Source of the DNA: Planctomycetota bacterium
GTDB lineage: Bacteria > Planctomycetota > UBA1135 > GCA-002686595
DNA: 64,000 nucleotides
Assembly (NCBI GenBank): GCA_029259635.1
Contig: JAJDEU010000047.1
Coordinates: 17,371 to 81,370, forward strand
Direction of reading: 5' to 3'
Positions 31,657 through 39,976 of this stretch are shown here, piece by piece. The notes beneath the pieces were generated by a model. It searched no databases. It saw only the letters and a program-made list of their open reading frames with translations, and had not been told where the DNA came from. Position numbers and translations under genes: made by a program. Every line of letters begins with the position of its first letter. Positions within the stretch are counted from its first letter, which is position 1.

Positions 31657-31922
31657 TCGGACTCTCCTTCTGGCATGAACACCTCGAAGCCGGACCGCTG
31701 GACGTCAGCGAGCTTCTTGGCGTTGGGCGTGAACTCTGGACAGCGGCCGGCGCGGTGAACCGAGAGCTTCCGCGGGCCGTGCTTGGCGTGGTCGTAGGCG
31801 TTGACCTGGCAGGCTCCGTAGTTCGAGCCCGGTGCGAACCGGCCATGCTGGCACTCGCCGCACCCGAGGGAGAGCGTGTATCCGATCGACTTGAGGACGG
31901 CGATCTTGTTCGGGTCAGGCAC
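31653..31922 (-). CDS. Small Cys-rich protein
   Basis: 89 residues. CGECQHGRFAPGSNYGACQVNAYDHAKHGPRKLSVHRAGRCPEF has Cys and His spacing for one zinc site. The ATG overlaps the next gene's stop by 8 bases, unlike the usual 4. Confidence 0.6.
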   Translation of the reverse strand: MPDPNKIAVLKSIGYTLSLGCGECQHGRFAPGSNYGACQVNAYDHAKHGPRKLSVHRAGRCPEFTPNAKKLADVQRSGFEVFMPEGESE

Positions 31923-32064
31923 GGTTCTTCTCTCTCTCGATCAGACGAAGCAGCCTGCTGTCGAGGACGCAGATCATGCCCATGAGGACGCCGGTCCCCG
32001 GCGGAACGTCCGGGACCAACAGGAGGGTCGCGACCATGGCGATCGGCAGCACGAGGTTGTTCAC
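31915..32064 (-). CDS. Small predicted membrane protein
   Basis: 49 residues, GTG start in GTGA overlap. Two hydrophobic stretches (about 3-18 LVLPIAMVATLLLV and 24-35 GVLMGMICVLDSRLL) with a basic end (LIEREKNRA). Could be a small inner-membrane or holin-like protein. No conserved holin signature. Confidence 0.55.
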   Translation of the reverse strand: MNNLVLPIAMVATLLLVPDVPPGTGVLMGMICVLDSRLLRLIEREKNRA

Positions 32065-32339
32065 CGCAGGTTCTCCTTCAGCCAGCCGAGGAGCCCACCG
32101 AGCGGTGGCCCCTCGTCTTCGCCGCACAGGTCCGTGAAGAAGTTCCAGGCCTGGCGGTGCATGCGATCGCACCGGAGGCAGAGCTTCGCGTTGTAGAAGT
32201 CGCCGTGGGACACGCCAGCAAGTCGGACGTATTGCTGACCAGGACGGATCACCTTCGTCCGGACGCACCCAGCCTCTTCGCACTCGTGCTGCCTGCGAGC
32301 GGTGACGGTCTTGTTGCTGTAGAAGTCGACCTTGCCCAT
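32061..32339 (-). CDS. Zinc-finger-like small protein
   Basis: 92 residues. VDFYSNKTVTARRQHECEEAGCVRTKVIRPGQQYVRLAGV..FYNAKLCLRCDRMHRQAWNFF combines two Cys pairs with His, resembling an HNH-like or zinc-finger phage protein with the HxECEE start common in such genes. Ends with a helical tail (PPLGGLLGWLKENLR). Confidence 0.6.
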   Translation of the reverse strand: MGKVDFYSNKTVTARRQHECEEAGCVRTKVIRPGQQYVRLAGVSHGDFYNAKLCLRCDRMHRQAWNFFTDLCGEDEGPPLGGLLGWLKENLR

Positions 32340-32341
32340 GG

Positions 32342-32893
32342 CTACCCCGGCACGCAGTCGGTGCAGCGGCACCGCTGACAGTCGGCCTTGAGCTGATCCT
32401 GCACCCATGCCTCTCGGACCTTGGCGAGTTCCTCCTTCGCCTCGGTCAGCATTTGCCCAGGCGTCTTCCCGTCGCGGCGCTGGATCGTGACCACCAGCTC
32501 CTTCCCGGTGCCTGGGTTGATCACGACCATTTGCACGAAGTTCGGTGCCTTCGTGTCCTCGATCAACGCGGCCGTCGAGAGCGCAAGAGAGTCGCGCTCC
32601 TTCTGGAGCTCGTTCACACGGAGTTCGAGGAACTCGACGTGAGCCTTGTGGTCTTCCTCCTGCTGGTCAAGGTCCGCCTCCAGGCTAGCAGCCTCCCTCT
32701 GCGCTTCGATCTTCCCAGACGTCGCGTCGATCAGCGCACCGCCGAGTGCGGAGAGCCTTGCGTGGTAGGCAGCCGACGCCTCCTTGCGATCGCGCTCCAG
32801 AGACCCGACGCCTGGGTTGCGCATGGTCGCCAGGGCCGCCCTGGTGTATTCACCGTGCAGGACCTTGAGCTGGTCGAACTCTGACGGGGTCAT
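32342..32893 (-). CDS. Coiled-coil hypothetical protein
   Basis: 183 residues. A long helical middle (EAQREAASLEADLDQQEEDHKAHVEFLELRVNELQKERDS) is coiled coil. A C-terminal part contains MVVINPGTGKELVVTIQRRDGKTPGQM and ends with CQRCRCTDC. It might be structural or regulatory; unknown. Confidence 0.6.
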   Translation of the reverse strand: MTPSEFDQLKVLHGEYTRAALATMRNPGVGSLERDRKEASAAYHARLSALGGALIDATSGKIEAQREAASLEADLDQQEEDHKAHVEFLELRVNELQKERDSLALSTAALIEDTKAPNFVQMVVINPGTGKELVVTIQRRDGKTPGQMLTEAKEELAKVREAWVQDQLKADCQRCRCTDCVPG

Positions 32894-33183
32894 GGTGCCT
32901 CCTCTGGCAGGGGTGCGACCTTGTCGACGAGGGCGTCGACCTTGGCGTTGAGGTCATTGAGATCCGCGGCCTCCTCGGCTGTAAGGTCTCGCTCGATCTC
33001 CAGGTTGATCAGCCTGAATCGTCGCGCGTTGAGAGCGCGAAGACTCATGCAGGTCTTGTGGACCTCCTCCTGGTAGTCCACCCACTTGGTGAACGCCGGG
33101 ATCGTGAGCGGGACGGGGATCGAGAGCTTCGCGTTGCACTCGGTGCAGGACGCGGTGTTGTCTCCCTTGCTCAGGACGATCAT
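32890..33183 (-). CDS. Small hypothetical protein
   Basis: 97 residues. One CTEC pair (13-16), then a helical stretch KTCMSLRALNARRFRLINLEIERDLTAEEAADLNDLNAKVDALVDKV. ATGA overlaps on both sides. Confidence 0.55.
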   Translation of the reverse strand: MIVLSKGDNTASCTECNAKLSIPVPLTIPAFTKWVDYQEEVHKTCMSLRALNARRFRLINLEIERDLTAEEAADLNDLNAKVDALVDKVAPLPEEAP

Positions 33184-33698
33184 GCGACCAGCCTCCCGGC
33201 CAGGAGCTTGATCGAGTTGACCGTCGCCTGGTCCTTGATCTTCCACAGGCCTTGCCGGCCGGTGATCGGGTATGCGGTCGCGAGCTGGGCGACGTCTTCG
33301 AGCAACCAGGCGAACCGGCCAGGCCTCCAGTCCCCGAGCGGGAACTCGGACTGGAGGAAGTCCTCGGGCTCCTCAGGGTCGACGCGCCCACCAAAGAGCG
33401 GGTCCTCATACATGCGCCGGCAGTCGGCGACCATGCGCTCGGTCATTTCGACCACGTCCTTCAGCGTCGCGATCGCGACCACCGATCCAAGGACAGGTAG
33501 GTCCGCAAGGTCCGTCGGAAGCGAAGCGAACTCCGAGCAGAGATCGCGCGCCGTGTCCTTCTGTCCCTTCGTCCACTTGAGCGCTGAGTGGATAGCGATC
33601 GGCCCTCGATACTTGGTGGACCAGCAGCGGGTCTCGACTCGCTTTGCACCGACGGCGATCGCCGAGGCCCATGGCTGCCATAGCGTCAGGCCCCTCAT
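33180..33698 (-). CDS. ASCH-domain protein
   Basis: 172 residues. The start MRGLTLWQPWASAIAVGAKRVETRCWSTKYRGPIAIHSA fits the ASCH fold (G-K-x-x-E-x-R then RG-x-x-x-IHSA). The C-terminus GRQGLWKIKD is consistent with its last strands. ASCH proteins bind RNA or modified nucleosides. The middle (60-130) is an insertion. ATGA overlaps link it to neighbours. Confidence 0.75.
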   Translation of the reverse strand: MRGLTLWQPWASAIAVGAKRVETRCWSTKYRGPIAIHSALKWTKGQKDTARDLCSEFASLPTDLADLPVLGSVVAIATLKDVVEMTERMVADCRRMYEDPLFGGRVDPEEPEDFLQSEFPLGDWRPGRFAWLLEDVAQLATAYPITGRQGLWKIKDQATVNSIKLLAGRLVA

Positions 33699-33943
33699 TC
33701 TTCGTCGTCGCAGTTGCTGCACGCCCGAACCAGCGCTCGCCCACACTCGCTGCAGCGGGTGAGCCTCTCCTCCAGCCTGTCCAGCTGATCGTGGTGCCGG
33801 CCAGACTTGGTGACCAGGTCCCTGAGGAACCCGATCACGGTCATGCAGTTTTCGTCGGCCCAGTCCCCCCAGTCCGAAGGCTCGGCCTCGCGGTTCGCGT
33901 AGAGGGCCTCGCCCTCCTTCAGGAGTTCTTCGAGGTCCGTCAC
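33695..33943 (-). CDS. Small zinc-ribbon protein
   Basis: 82 residues, GTG start. An acidic helical N-terminal part (DLEELLKEGEALYANREAE) and a middle helix DLVTKSGRHHDQLDRLEERLTRC lead to CSECGRALVRACSNCDDEE, a four-Cys ribbon. Function unknown. Confidence 0.6.
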   Translation of the reverse strand: MTDLEELLKEGEALYANREAEPSDWGDWADENCMTVIGFLRDLVTKSGRHHDQLDRLEERLTRCSECGRALVRACSNCDDEE

Positions 33944-34377
33944 GCTCCCTCCTTCGCTTGGAACGCCTGGGCCGCGCCGAGGAACAGGCGCATGCTCGTC
34001 TCGGCCATGACCACCGACCCGTCCGGGAGCGGGACCCGAATCGACACCGAGGACCTGCCGCCGCTCATTCCGCCAGGGAGACGAGCGATCTCCAGACCCT
34101 CGTTCACGTGGTGGAGCTTGCCGGCGTCCCGCAGCTCGTTGAGGTCAGGCCAGCAGCCGTCGCCTTCGAGAATGACCCGGAGCCCGGTCGTCTCCCGCTT
34201 CGGACTCGTCTCGCTGAGTCGTCGCTTGCAGAACTTGCACGTCTTGCGGCTCGCCTTGTCGCCGAGCAGGATCGGGCGCAGGCTCATGACGTCCTTCGCG
34301 CCCCAGCACTTGATACAGAATGGCTTGCCGGACTCGGGATCGTAGACCCCGATCATGTCGTCTCGCCGGGTGGTCAT
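33940..34377 (-). CDS. Hypothetical zinc-site protein
   Basis: 145 residues. CIKCWGAKDV and CKFCKRRL give a ribbon in the first half; the second half is a small alpha/beta segment (LRVILEGDGCWPDLNEL, SSVSIRVPLPDGSVVMAETSMRLFLGAAQAF) resembling a ligand-binding domain. ATGA overlap chain. Unknown. Confidence 0.6.
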   Translation of the reverse strand: MTTRRDDMIGVYDPESGKPFCIKCWGAKDVMSLRPILLGDKASRKTCKFCKRRLSETSPKRETTGLRVILEGDGCWPDLNELRDAGKLHHVNEGLEIARLPGGMSGGRSSVSIRVPLPDGSVVMAETSMRLFLGAAQAFQAKEGA

Positions 34378-34907
34378 GGGTAGGTCTCCAGTGGTGTGTC
34401 GTTTCGGAGGTAGAGAGGGTGCTTCGGGTGCCCGTGCTTCGTCTTGCCAAGGCAGCTGAGCGTGACGACTCGGCCCGTCGTCTGCTCGCGGTCGCTGAGC
34501 ATGGCGACCACCTCCTGCGCGCGACCGCGAAAGGTCCCGTGGACTCCCCAGGCACAGATCACCTGCTGGTAGTCGATCGCGTGACCCAGGATCACGGAGT
34601 CGTTCGCTTCGCCGACCGGGTCCTCCGCGGCCTTCATGTCCTTCGGGTCGGTCGCTCGGTAGGCGAAGAGGTTCAGCAAGGTCAGCGAGCCGTAGCCCTC
34701 GCGCTTACTGAAGCCGATCGCGCGCCGGATCGTCGGGTCGTCGATCGTCTCGTCCGCGGTCGACGGGTTGAGCAGGAGCCAGAGGACGCCAGGACTCGAC
34801 GGGTCCCACACGCGATCGAGGGAGTAGCGCCAGGTCCTGCAGCGGCTGAACGAAGCCGCGCGCCGCATGCCGTCTGCGTCGGGGAAGAGAGGGTGGGTCG
34901 CGTTCAC
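34374..34907 (-). CDS. DUF1643 protein
   Basis: 177 residues, GTG start in the GTGA overlap. RYSLDRVWDP..GVLWLLLNPSTADETIDDPTIRRAIGFSKREGYGSLTLLNLFAYRATDPKDM is the DUF1643 signature (NPSTAD, NLFAYRATDP). Members are widespread in phages and bacteria but of unknown function. The C-terminal GVHGTFRGRAQEVVAML and CLGKTKHGHPKHPLYL also fit. Confidence 0.9.
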   Translation of the reverse strand: MNATHPLFPDADGMRRAASFSRCRTWRYSLDRVWDPSSPGVLWLLLNPSTADETIDDPTIRRAIGFSKREGYGSLTLLNLFAYRATDPKDMKAAEDPVGEANDSVILGHAIDYQQVICAWGVHGTFRGRAQEVVAMLSDREQTTGRVVTLSCLGKTKHGHPKHPLYLRNDTPLETYP

Positions 34908-35134
34908 CGGTCGCCTCGCATGCGCAGCAGCGCTTCGCCCTCTCGGAGCCGGTAGGTCAGCGTCCGCCAGAGCGGTGGTGGGTGCTCGGTCGGCGGGGCA
35001 AGCTCCAGGTTCCACGCCCTGGAGTTCGCCGAGTCGATCGAGTTGAGAACGGACTGCGGGCACGCGTGGTGCTTCTGCGTGTCGTAGGACTCGCCGCAGA
35101 TTGGGCAGTCGGCGTCGGTGTTCCTCCTGGTCAC
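34904..35134 (-). CDS. Small zinc-finger protein
   Basis: 76 residues with GTG start in the GTGA overlap. CPICGESYDTQKHHACPQSVL has CxxC..HHxC spacing for one zinc site. The C-terminal part is helical and basic. Function unknown. Confidence 0.6.
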   Translation of the reverse strand: MTRRNTDADCPICGESYDTQKHHACPQSVLNSIDSANSRAWNLELAPPTEHPPPLWRTLTYRLREGEALLRMRGDR

Positions 35135-35436
35135 GCGAGGGACACATGGAGCTTCGTCGTCTGGAAGCCTGCCTTGCGCATGGCCTTCCACACTCGCTTG
35201 CGGGTGTCGGCGTGGAGCTTCTCCAGTGCCCACGGGGTGACGACGTTCGAGAGGTCCGATCCGTGCCTCTGGCCATACGCAAGCACGGCAGCGGTGATCA
35301 CGTCTCTCCGGTTGCTCTTGAGCATGCCTGGAAAGACGAAGTGGGTGACGCCCTTCTGGGCGGTCCACGGGACGAGCAGCCCATACCACCCGTCGCCGTG
35401 GTCGACGCAGAGATCGGGCCCGTAGCTGACGATCAA
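35131..35436 (-). CDS. Hypothetical protein
   Basis: 101 residues with a TTG start in a TTGA overlap. IVSYGPDLCVDHGDGWYGLLVPWTAQKGVTHFVFPGMLKSNRRDVITAAVLAYGQ then a helical basic end (LEKLHADTRKRVWKAMRKAGF). No recognised motif. Confidence 0.55.
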   Translation of the reverse strand: MIVSYGPDLCVDHGDGWYGLLVPWTAQKGVTHFVFPGMLKSNRRDVITAAVLAYGQRHGSDLSNVVTPWALEKLHADTRKRVWKAMRKAGFQTTKLHVSLA

Positions 35437-35873
35437 GGCGCACGCTCCTTGGACTCGAAGCCCTGCTCCGCAAGCCAGGTCGGATCGACGACCTGGTTGT
35501 CCCAGCCGCTCGCGGCTCCACCGAACAGGGCAGCCCCCGTCCCGTCCGCGTATCTCGCGAGCGCAGCGCGGCCGAGTCGGATTGCCTCGCGCACGTCCTC
35601 GCCGACCCAGGTCACGAACTCCTCGCGGCCGGTCCAGCCCTCGCCGACGATCCCGACGCGCTGGACGTCCAGGTCCTTGTCGACGTGGAGGATCGCGACC
35701 ATGTGTGGGCCGACGCCAGCGGGGACCCCGAGGTCCACCGCGTAGATCGTGTGCGCCTTGGGGATCTCCACGAAGTGCGCAGGGATCACCGAGTGAATGG
35801 CCGCCGGGTATCTCTCGTTCCGCTCGGAGAACAGGGCGGCGTCGATCGCCGCGACGGCTGCGGTCAGGCTCAT
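35433..35873 (-). CDS. Hypothetical protein
   Basis: 146 residues. Alpha/beta pattern: HFVEIPKAHTIYAVDLGVPAGVGPHMVAILHVDKDLDVQRVGIVGEGW, then helices VGEDVREAIRLGRAALARYAD. Likely globular; no family seen. Confidence 0.55.
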   Translation of the reverse strand: MSLTAAVAAIDAALFSERNERYPAAIHSVIPAHFVEIPKAHTIYAVDLGVPAGVGPHMVAILHVDKDLDVQRVGIVGEGWTGREEFVTWVGEDVREAIRLGRAALARYADGTGAALFGGAASGWDNQVVDPTWLAEQGFESKERAP

Positions 35874-36169
35874 GAGGGGCTCCCGTTGTTCTTCGAGTAG
35901 TGGTCGTGCTGGCGCTGGACCCACTCCTCCAGCTGAATGCCGAACTGCTCCGCTGCCTCAAGCGCCTCGTATGGACGGAGCTTCCCGCGCTCGACAGCGT
36001 GTTGAAGCGCGACCCGGACGTTCCTGCGGACGCGATCGAGCGCGATCTTCTCGCGCGTCACAGCGTCGTGGTCGATCGGCTCGTCGGTGGCGTCATGCAC
36101 CGCTTGCATGAGGACCTCTTGGGCCTGCGGCTTGACGGTGTATTCCACGTCGATCGGCTCGGTGCTCAT
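35870..36169 (-). CDS. Small helical hypothetical protein
   Basis: 99 residues. Mostly helical, charged (DAVTREKIALDRVRRNVRVALQHAVERGKLRPYEALEAAEQFGIQLEEWVQRQHDHYSKN). The EALEAAEQFGIQLEEW segment looks like a small DNA-binding or assembly helix pair. Unknown. Confidence 0.55.
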   Translation of the reverse strand: MSTEPIDVEYTVKPQAQEVLMQAVHDATDEPIDHDAVTREKIALDRVRRNVRVALQHAVERGKLRPYEALEAAEQFGIQLEEWVQRQHDHYSKNNGSPS

Positions 36170-36471
36170 GCGCCACCGTCCGCGACCTGCGTCTGCGCAG
36201 CGACCTTCGAGTAGGCGTCGCGCTGAATCGAGAGCGCTTCCTCCTGGGTGATCTCGCCGGCCTGGAGCTTGAGGTTGATCTCGTGTGTCAGCCGCTCCTT
36301 CGTAGCCTTCTCCGTGATCCACGGCTGGACCTCGAAGCCGAGCTTCTTGAGGAGCCTCTCCACGGGGTCGGCGATCGTCCTGTCCGCCAGGCCTTCGAGG
36401 CCCGCACAGATCAGGATCATTTCGTCGTCGGTCAGGTCTGTCGAGACGCGCTCGGTCTCCTCGTCGCTCAT
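36166..36471 (-). CDS. Small helical hypothetical protein
   Basis: 101 residues. Acidic start (SDEETERVSTDLTDDEMILICAGLEGLADR), then helices with KATKERLTHEINLKLQAGEITQEEALSIQRDAYSKV. Related in size and style to the neighbour but no motif. Confidence 0.55.
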   Translation of the reverse strand: MSDEETERVSTDLTDDEMILICAGLEGLADRTIADPVERLLKKLGFEVQPWITEKATKERLTHEINLKLQAGEITQEEALSIQRDAYSKVAAQTQVADGGA

Positions 36472-37034
36472 GCTTGCCTCCTCTGGCTCGCTCGCTTCGA
36501 CGCTCCGTCCCGCGTCGCCACCCGGTGGCACGGAATGCAGAGCGTCCTCAGGTTGTTGATCTCGTTCGTCCCGCCCTCCCAGAGCGGAACCTTGTGGTCC
36601 ATGTCCCAGAACGTGGACCGGTGCCCAATGTGGCTGAGCAACCCGAGCTCCATGACCAGGTCGCAGGCCCGGTCTATCGCAGCGGCCTGGCTCGCGCCGA
36701 AGCGATCGCAGTAGAACTCGGGGAGCGCGTTCCCGTTCGATCGGTAGGAACCGAGGATCGTGATCGCCACCAAGCCTTTGCTCGTGAGCGGACGGATCTT
36801 CCCGCGGAGCTTCACGCAGTCCAGGCCGCACTCGGAGCAGACGCCGCGATCCCTCCCGAAGACCGCGAGGCGCTGCGCGTTCGGATCGGTCCGGAGAGCG
36901 TGCGCCTGAACGCAGTCGTCGCCACACCAGGAGACGCGGCCCTTCGGGACAGGCGACCCGCACTCGCGGCAGCGGCCTTTGACGCGTCCGTTCTCGGCCT
37001 CGAAGAGCGGGAGTCCTCCGCGGCGGTTCGTCAT
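36468..37034 (-). CDS. HNH endonuclease with zinc ribbons
   Basis: 188 residues. CRECGSPVPKGRVSWCGDDC forms an N-terminal zinc ribbon, GVCSECGLDC a second, and the HNH core is DMDHKVPLWEGGTNEINNLRTLCIPCHRVATRD at about 145-180. The protein could be a phage endonuclease linked to packaging or host DNA cutting. The start is the ATG overlapping the upstream gene by 4 bases. Confidence 0.8.
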   Translation of the reverse strand: MTNRRGGLPLFEAENGRVKGRCRECGSPVPKGRVSWCGDDCVQAHALRTDPNAQRLAVFGRDRGVCSECGLDCVKLRGKIRPLTSKGLVAITILGSYRSNGNALPEFYCDRFGASQAAAIDRACDLVMELGLLSHIGHRSTFWDMDHKVPLWEGGTNEINNLRTLCIPCHRVATRDGASKRASQRRQA

Positions 37035-37420
37035 GCATGCCTCGCGTGCTCGCCGCGCGATCGGCTCCTGCGGCCATGACAAACGCTGCACACAGGTTCC
37101 ACGTCGAGAGGCTTGCTGTGATCCGCGTGGTCGTATGCGGACGCCGGGTCACCGCAGTCGGTGCATTTCAGGCTTTTCGCTGGCGCGAGGTCGCCCCGCC
37201 TGATCGCGTCCTTAACCCTCTCGCGTGCGCGCCGTCTCTCTGGGTGCCTGAGGACACTGGCCTTGTTTCTGGCCCGGACTCGTGCTGGGTCGCGCTTTCG
37301 CCCGCGCATGTAATCGCGGGCACAGTCCTTGCACCACGACTGGCGGCCGTCGCTTGACGCGGCAGAACGACAGAACTCTGCTGCAGGCTTCTGCTCATTG
37401 CAGCGTGCGCACTCCTTCAT
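37031..37420 (-). CDS. HNH-like zinc protein
   Basis: 129 residues. MKECARCNEQKPAAEFCRSAASSDGRQSWCKDCARDYMRGRK is the common two-Cys-pair N-terminus of phage HNH proteins, and the C-terminus LKCTDCGDPASAYDHADHSKPLDVEPVCSVCHGRR resembles an HNH finger (DH..H..C..C). Probably a nicking or homing-type endonuclease, related in type to the gene below. Confidence 0.7.
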   Translation of the reverse strand: MKECARCNEQKPAAEFCRSAASSDGRQSWCKDCARDYMRGRKRDPARVRARNKASVLRHPERRRARERVKDAIRRGDLAPAKSLKCTDCGDPASAYDHADHSKPLDVEPVCSVCHGRRSRSRGEHARHA

Positions 37421-38346
37421 GGCGTTGGCACCTCGTCCCACAGGCGTCCGTCGAGCAGCCTTCCTGCACGCCTCTTGCCGAGGCGAATGACCGTCTCCTC
37501 GTCGACCTCCCCTGTGTTGAATGTGAACTTATCCCGCCCGGCAACCGGGAGGGACCCCTTCTGGGCAGGTGCCCACTCGCCGTGCTGCTTGAAGAGGAAC
37601 GGGACCTTCGCCTCGTTGCACTCGTCTCGGATCAGCTGAGCCCACCTGGGATTCATGGGCCTGGCGTTCGCCCCGGACTCCCCACCGCAGATCACCCAGT
37701 GGAATGTCTCCGTCCTCGACGGGTCAGCGTGCGGTCGCCTGACGAAAGGCCTAAGCGTGACCGGGCCGATCATTGGCTCGGCGGAGAGGAAGCGAATGAA
37801 TGCAGGGATCCTCAGCAGGAACGGAATCCTCTCGTCGGCTCGTCGCTGGTCCTCAACGGTCGTCCCGATCCAGACGTTCTTCGGCGGCCGGCTCGCATGC
37901 AGCCAGCCGTCCACCAAGATCCTCGCGTCAGCCCTGGTGTTGGTGCGAACGCAAAGCGACTCGACGGCTTCCATGCGATCGCGCCACAGCTGCGGACGCT
38001 TCGTGAGGAGCAACCAGTCCAGGTGTGGCGTCTTCTCGATCAACAGGAGGAGGTCAGCGAGCCACTGGGCTGGCACCTCGGGGTCGAGAAAGTCGGCGAG
38101 GGAAGCGCAGAAGACTCGATCCCGTCGGCCAGCAGCTTGGGCAGCCCGGTTCCACGCGAGCGGCTTGCGCCAGTTCCCTTCGCTGGTTCGCGACCTGGGC
38201 TGACCAGGACCCCATTTCACTCGGCCCATGCGCTGGTCCATGAGGACCTCGGCGTAGCAGTGAATGCAGCCGGGGCTCACGTGCGCGCACCCGATCCACG
38301 GGTTGAAAGTGTGGGTCGCCCACTCGATCTTCGTTCCCTTGCCCAT
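37417..38346 (-). CDS. DUF5131 (phage Gp37/Gp68 family) protein
   Basis: 309 residues. The N-terminus IEWATHTFNPWIGCAHVSPGCIHCYAE has three Cys residues (20, 27, 30) as in the radical-SAM-like motif of this family. DWLLLTKRPQLW, NVWIGTTVEDQRRADERIPFLL, RFLSAEPMIGP, WVICGGESGANARPM and KVPFLFKQHGEW are all family landmarks. The reaction is unknown. KFTF (273-276), within GRDKFTFNTG, is placed between conserved blocks (HGEWAP and GKRRAGRLLDGR), as though inserted. Confidence 0.9.
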   Translation of the reverse strand: MGKGTKIEWATHTFNPWIGCAHVSPGCIHCYAEVLMDQRMGRVKWGPGQPRSRTSEGNWRKPLAWNRAAQAAGRRDRVFCASLADFLDPEVPAQWLADLLLLIEKTPHLDWLLLTKRPQLWRDRMEAVESLCVRTNTRADARILVDGWLHASRPPKNVWIGTTVEDQRRADERIPFLLRIPAFIRFLSAEPMIGPVTLRPFVRRPHADPSRTETFHWVICGGESGANARPMNPRWAQLIRDECNEAKVPFLFKQHGEWAPAQKGSLPVAGRDKFTFNTGEVDEETVIRLGKRRAGRLLDGRLWDEVPTP

Positions 38347-38348
38347 GG

Positions 38349-38849
38349 CTAGATCCCTCGCCCTGTCTTCCACTCGGCGACGACGGCGCGGCCTTCGTCC
38401 GTCTCCCAGAGCTTCGCGATCTCGTGGTGCATGGAGTCGCCGCCCTCTCCGTCCTGCGCCGGTGCGCAGAGCAAAGCAAGCCGACCCTCGATCGGCTTGA
38501 GGCCAGCGTCGTGCAGAGCGCAAAGGCCGTTGACGTGGAACACGCACCCGCTGCCGAGTTCGTGTCCGCCACCGGTCACACTCAGGAGCAGGTCGAAGAT
38601 CGAGAACGCTGGAGCGAGCTGACCTTCGTAGCCAGGGTTCGCTGGACTGAGAATGAAGACGTCCGGGTCGCCGGGGACAGGCTTCTCGGTCTTGGTGGAC
38701 CCGTGCCAGTAGTCGGCCATGAGCTTGTCGCCATGGCCAGCGTCGATCAGCGCCTTCGCCTCGGCAGGCGTCGGCCAGCAGGGTCGCCTGCATGCATGCA
38801 CGCACTTTTCGCAGGCGCACACGGACTCGGTGTATTGTTCAAGGCCCAC
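38349..38849 (-). CDS. Hypothetical Cys-rich protein
   Basis: 166 residues, GTG start behind AGGAGG. The N-terminus has CACEKCVHACRRPCW, four to five Cys in 12 residues, followed by TPAEAKALIDAGHGDKLMADYWHGS, and GCVFHVNGLCALHDAGLKPIEGRLALLC. Such Cys-rich N-termini may bind iron-sulfur clusters or zinc (YkgJ-like proteins have comparable spacing), but this is tentative. Confidence 0.6.
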   Translation of the reverse strand: MGLEQYTESVCACEKCVHACRRPCWPTPAEAKALIDAGHGDKLMADYWHGSTKTEKPVPGDPDVFILSPANPGYEGQLAPAFSIFDLLLSVTGGGHELGSGCVFHVNGLCALHDAGLKPIEGRLALLCAPAQDGEGGDSMHHEIAKLWETDEGRAVVAEWKTGRGI

Positions 38850-38891
38850 GTCGTTTCCTCCTGGTGGGTTCGGGTTTTCGAGTCGGTCGGC

Positions 38892-39287
38892 CTAGCCGGC
38901 CACCTCGTTGATCCTGTGGTTCTCGTAGGTCACTCGGCTCTTGCTGCCGGGGACCGGGACCGAATGCGAGTGGTGCTTCGAAGCCGGCTTCTCCGTCCAG
39001 GTCGCGCCGCACCCGCTGCAGATCCACCGGGCACCCGTAGCCTTGACCGCTCGGGCGGTAGGGGTTGACGGGGCCGGTGGCTTGGGCGCGACGTCGGCGC
39101 GCTTGATCTTCTCCGTCTTCGGCGGGGACCGCGGCGCGAGGTCGGGGTGGTGACCGAGTGCGTCCTCGAAGGCCTCCGGATCGTAGGAGGGAGCGGCGAG
39201 AAGATCCTCAACGGGCGAGAGGGACTCGTCGTCGTCCAGGCCGTCTTCTTCGGCGGTCGGCATGTCGTGATCGTCGTGGTCGGTCAT
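38892..39287 (-). CDS. Acidic protein with C-terminal zinc site
   Basis: 131 residues. A very acidic start (TDHDDHDMPTAEEDGLDDDESLSPVEDLL), a Pro-rich linker and ARWICSGCGATWTEKPASKHHSHS at about 86-109 suggest a ribbon near the C-terminus with adjacent His residues. No homologous family noted. Confidence 0.6.
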   Translation of the reverse strand: MTDHDDHDMPTAEEDGLDDDESLSPVEDLLAAPSYDPEAFEDALGHHPDLAPRSPPKTEKIKRADVAPKPPAPSTPTARAVKATGARWICSGCGATWTEKPASKHHSHSVPVPGSKSRVTYENHRINEVAG

Positions 39288-39296
39288 GGGGTCGTC

Positions 39297-39656
39297 CTAG
39301 AACGTGAATTTGTCGTTCGATCCGGGGGGATCATACCGAACCCGGTCCGACAACCCACGGGCGATCTGAACCAGGTCGATCGCATGGAGTCGCTGGAACG
39401 TCTTGATCCCTACCCGGTGCTGTTGATCGTGGTGGTGCCAGCAGAGTGGAGCGGTGTCCTTGTCGGTTCCACCAGCTCCGCGCGACGGGTTGTGCGCTGC
39501 GACGACCGGCCCCAGCCTGCAGCCAGGGACGGAGCACGGGAGCGTCTCGCAGAGCTTCGCCTGTGGCCCAAAGTCTCTGGCCCGACGCTTCGCGGCCCGC
39601 TCCGGGTTCTTGTTGCGCATGCGAGTGCGCCTCCGGAGTGGGCCGCCGCGCTTCAT
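39297..39656 (-). CDS. DUF968-like endonuclease
   Basis: 119 residues. PCSVPGCRLGPVVAAHNPSRGAGGTDKDTAPLCWHHHDQQHRVGIKTFQRLHAIDL contains a Cys pair, AAH..SRGAGG..D..PLC and HHDQQHRVG, a pattern known in DUF968-type HNH-fold phage nucleases. The start is ATG in the ATGA overlap; the basic N-terminus (KRGGPLRRRTRMRNKNPERAAKRRAR) would bind DNA. The last residues are NDKFTF, a C-terminal copy of the recurring KFTF peptide. Confidence 0.75.
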   Translation of the reverse strand: MKRGGPLRRRTRMRNKNPERAAKRRARDFGPQAKLCETLPCSVPGCRLGPVVAAHNPSRGAGGTDKDTAPLCWHHHDQQHRVGIKTFQRLHAIDLVQIARGLSDRVRYDPPGSNDKFTF

Positions 39657-39976
39657 GCGATCGCTGCGCGGTGCATGATCTCCGCGAGGCAGGCGTTCGC
39701 GAGGCGCTCAAGCTCCTCGGTCGACAGCCCGGTGATCCCGTAGCAATCCAGGTAGATCCCGGACAGGTCGTAGGTCTTCTCGCGCCTGCGTGCCCGCTCC
39801 TCTCGCGCGAACCGAGCCTCGCGCTCTGCCTCGGCCCGCTCCGCGTAGCCTGGGGCCAGGTCCGCCGTGAACCACTCACGCGCACCAGCGGAGAGGCCCT
39901 TGCCACACTTGCCGCAGTAGGCCTCCCCGCCTCGGTCGACGGACGTCGGGTGTGCGCACTCGTCGACGCGGATCAT
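39653..39976 (-). CDS. Zinc-ribbon hypothetical protein
   Basis: 107 residues. CAHPTSVDRGGEAYCGKCGKGL supplies a ribbon; the rest is a charged helix (YAERAEAEREARFAREERARRREK) with a C-terminal conserved-looking ITGLSTEELERLANACLAEIMHR. Possibly a regulatory or scaffold-like factor. Confidence 0.6.
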   Translation of the reverse strand: MIRVDECAHPTSVDRGGEAYCGKCGKGLSAGAREWFTADLAPGYAERAEAEREARFAREERARRREKTYDLSGIYLDCYGITGLSTEELERLANACLAEIMHRAAIA